Below are positions 62,159 to 64,000 of a stretch of 64,000 nt of DNA, one piece after another; the stretch's first letter is position 1; every line of letters starts with the position of its first letter. The DNA comes from Myxococcus stipitatus (GTDB lineage: Bacteria > Myxococcota > Myxococcia > Myxococcales > Myxococcaceae), in NCBI RefSeq assembly GCF_038561935.1, contig NZ_CP102770.1, positions 248,001-312,000 of the forward strand, in the 5' to 3' direction. The notes under the pieces were generated by a model, which was not told the DNA's origin, did not search any database, and worked only from the letters and a program-made list of their open reading frames with translations. The position numbers and the translations under genes were made by a program.

Positions 62159-63265
62159 ATGGAATTCCGCATCGCCGCCGACGAGCTGAAGAAGGCCCTC
62201 TATCGTGCCCAAGGCATCGTGGAGCGCAAGACGACGATGCCCATCCTCGCGAACGTGCTCGTCAACGCGACGAAGGGTGGCATCACCGTCACCGCGTTCG
62301 ACCTGGACATCGGCATCGTCTCCGAGCACCCCGCCGAGGTCATCAAGCCTGGCGCCGTCACGCTCAGCGCCAAGTACGTCTTCGACATCGTCCAGAACCT
62401 GCCCGACGCGCAGGTGACGCTGAAGAAGCTGGCGAACAACTACGTGGACATCTCCAGCGGCTCCGCCCACTTCAAGATCGTGGGCATGGCCGCGGAGGAG
62501 TACCCGAAGCTGCCCAAGGAGGAGAACGCCCCGCTGGTGCAGGTGGGCGGCAGCACGCTGCTGGAGATGATCAAGAAGACCCAGTTCGCCATCTCCAGCG
62601 ACGAGACGCGCTACATCCTCAACGGCGTCTTCTTCGAGCCGCAGGCCAGCGGCAAGGTCCGCATGGTGGCCACCGACGGCCACCGCCTCTCGCTCATCGA
62701 GCGCGAGCTGACGGGTGACTTCAAGCTCAAGAGCGGCGTCATCATCCCGCGCAAGGGCTTGATGGAGCTCAAGCGCCTCTTGGACGAGGCCCCGGATGCG
62801 GAGTGCCACCTGGGCTTCGCGGAGAACTCTGCGCTGTTCAAGAAGCCGGGCCTGACGATGGTGATGCGCCTCATCGACGGCCAGTTCCCCGAGTACCAGC
62901 GCGTGATTCCCAAGGAGGGCGAGAAGGTCGTCCTCGTCCCCAAGGTGCGCTTCCTGGAGGGCCTCAAGCGCATCGCCCTCTTGTCCGCGGACAAGAGCAA
63001 CGCGGTGCGCATCGGCCTGGAGGAGAACAAGCTGGTCATCACCGCGAGCAACCCGGACCTGGGTGAGGCGCGCGACGTGGTGGAGCTGGCCTACCGGGGC
63101 AACGACATCACCGTGGGCTTCAACGCGCGCTACCTGACGGACGTCCTGATGGTGACGGAGACGGACGAGGTGAGCTTCGAGCTGGGGGATGAGCACAGCC
63201 CCGGTGTCCTGCACGCCCCGGGCGACCGGACGTTCACCGCCGTCGTCATGCCCATGCGCGTCTGA
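62159..63265 (+). CDS. dnaN: DNA polymerase III beta subunit (sliding clamp)
   Basis: 368 residues, full length (E. coli 366), ATG at 62159 with TAAGGA upstream. Starts MEFRIAADELKKALYRAQGIVERKTTMPILANV, typical of DnaN; has NGVFFE and TDGHRLSL between domains 1 and 2, FPEYQRVIP, and ends VMPMRV, the C-terminal MPMR signature that lines the protein-binding cleft. The ring-shaped dimer holds DNA polymerase on DNA. No dnaA or recF is adjacent, so the dnaA-dnaN-recF order of many bacteria is not kept here, as in myxobacteria generally. Confidence 0.98.
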   Translation: MEFRIAADELKKALYRAQGIVERKTTMPILANVLVNATKGGITVTAFDLDIGIVSEHPAEVIKPGAVTLSAKYVFDIVQNLPDAQVTLKKLANNYVDISSGSAHFKIVGMAAEEYPKLPKEENAPLVQVGGSTLLEMIKKTQFAISSDETRYILNGVFFEPQASGKVRMVATDGHRLSLIERELTGDFKLKSGVIIPRKGLMELKRLLDEAPDAECHLGFAENSALFKKPGLTMVMRLIDGQFPEYQRVIPKEGEKVVLVPKVRFLEGLKRIALLSADKSNAVRIGLEENKLVITASNPDLGEARDVVELAYRGNDITVGFNARYLTDVLMVTETDEVSFELGDEHSPGVLHAPGDRTFTAVVMPMRV

Positions 63266-63295
63266 GCCGGCACTTCCGGTCTCGGGTTCCACCGG

Positions 63296-63326
63296 GCCCA
63301 TGCGACTCCCCTCGGAGCGCATGGGC
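63296..63326 (+). terminator. dnaN terminator
   Basis: GCCCATGCG (63296-63304) pairs perfectly with CGCATGGGC (63318-63326); an inner CTCC/GGAG extends the stem to 13 bp with one bulge and a CCTC loop. The tail TTCGTGTTTGT is T-rich. It lies 30 bp past the dnaN stop. Confidence 0.8.
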
Positions 63327-63407
63327 TTCGTGTTTGTGGGGTGGTGACCAGGGCCGTGGACCTTTCGGGCCGACAGGCGCGGGAGGGGCTTCCGGTAGAG
63401 TGCGGGC

Positions 63408-64000
63408 GTGGCCTCGCCCCCGGACAGCCTGAGCGCTCGGTTGGAGGACCGCGCGGACCTGCTGGAGTCCGCGCGGCTCCGCTACGGCACGTTGCGGGGC
63501 ATGCTGGAGGGGTTCTTCTGGCGCGACCGGGTGCGTGCCCACTTCGAGCTGCTGCGCGAGGTGGCGCAGGCGCAGCCGGAGGTGGACTCCACGCTGGCCT
63601 CGCTGAAGCGCCGCGCCGCCGCGGAGGGGTGGCCGCGGGATGCCTTGCCCGTGAAGCTGATGTCGGAGGTGGAGCGGCTGCGCGAGGCCGTGGAGCGGCG
63701 GGTGCTCAAGCGGCTGCCGGGCGCGGAGGCGTCGGTGCCGCTGGCGGAGGCGCTGCTGCGGCTGGAGGAGGTGGTGCTGGAGGCGGGGCCGCTGTTGGGG
63801 CGGCGCACCTGGGCGCGCGCCATCGAGCTGCTGCCGCGCAACCTGCCGGAGCTCCGCGCCGCGTGCGCCGCCGCGGAGGTGTTCGAGCGCATCTTCAAGC
63901 GGCCGGTGTCCTCGGGGGCCTGGCCCTTCGACGAGGCGGAGGCGGGGGAGCTGTGCCGCGCCTTCCCGCTGGCCCGGGCCGCGCTCGCGGCGCTGTGGGC
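63408..64000 (+). CDS. Helical protein, C-terminus outside window
   Basis: From a GTG at 63408 the frame is open to the window edge, about 197 codons. The translation is dominated by Leu/Arg/Ala/Glu helices (LEDRADLLESARLRYGTL, EVERLREAVERRVLKRL) and several Trp/Phe; no signal peptide or membrane span in the visible part. Position right after dnaN does not identify it. Unknown function. Confidence 0.65.
   Translation, partial: MASPPDSLSARLEDRADLLESARLRYGTLRGMLEGFFWRDRVRAHFELLREVAQAQPEVDSTLASLKRRAAAEGWPRDALPVKLMSEVERLREAVERRVLKRLPGAEASVPLAEALLRLEEVVLEAGPLLGRRTWARAIELLPRNLPELRAACAAAEVFERIFKRPVSSGAWPFDEAEAGELCRAFPLARAALAALW

Overview
The window is a G+C-rich (roughly 70% by eye), densely coded stretch of a myxobacterial chromosome, most likely family Myxococcaceae (Myxococcus, Pyxidicoccus, Corallococcus or a near relative). 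The reasons are a popC-popD-like pair (subtilase without a signal peptide plus a small downstream partner, the Myxococcus xanthus C-signal protease locus), many short lipoproteins and beta-barrel proteins, hybrid and membrane histidine kinases, two ECF sigma factors, an RTX/metalloprotease protein, and dnaN about 30 kb beyond popC. I found no rRNA, tRNA, CRISPR array, insertion sequence or phage gene.

Layout. 1-3.6 kb: lipoproteins and a CBM9/DUF5916 outer-membrane protein. 3.7-7.6 kb: a BlaI/MecI repressor, an M56 (BlaR1-like) membrane protease whose C-terminus is a run of about 28-residue repeats, and a secreted protein made almost only of the same repeats. The promoter ahead of blaI carries two palindromes placed as BlaI operators. 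7.9-16.1 kb: secreted proteins, a fatty-acid hydroxylase, a VWA/coiled-coil membrane pair and an RTX-M91 protein. 16.1-23.5 kb: three large histidine kinases with no separate response regulator. 23.6-30 kb: Gre-like factor, rhodanese, EamA transporter, lipoprotein hydrolase, an FAD oxidoreductase plus ECF41 sigma factor operon, and an Lgt-like membrane protein. 30.6-35.8 kb: popC-popD-like pair, SRPBCC protein, lytic transglycosylase. 36-41 kb (minus strand): SDR, Lrp regulator plus aminotransferase, TraB/GumN protein, two lipoproteins (one with a JAMM-like motif).

41.2-48.1 kb: one-strand cluster of TetR regulator, KAS III-like enzyme lacking the usual His and Asn, acyl-CoA ligase, lipoprotein, large outer-membrane barrel and alpha/beta hydrolase, closed by a strong hairpin. 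A shared AT-rich motif lies at the tetR start, upstream of the SDR gene and inside the start of the quinone-oxidoreductase gene; I infer a small TetR lipid regulon. 48.2-57.6 kb: lipase, quinone oxidoreductase, LVIVD lipoprotein behind a sigma-54-type promoter, an unknown protein, a second acyl-CoA ligase and an OmpR-type two-component system. 57.9-64 kb: XRE regulator, an ECF sigma factor with anti-sigma-like partner and barrel protein, DUF6748-like lipoprotein, dnaN and a truncated gene.

The strongest candidates for undescribed biology are the BlaI / M56-repeat / secreted-repeat module and the TetR-controlled KAS III-like cluster with its distributed operators.
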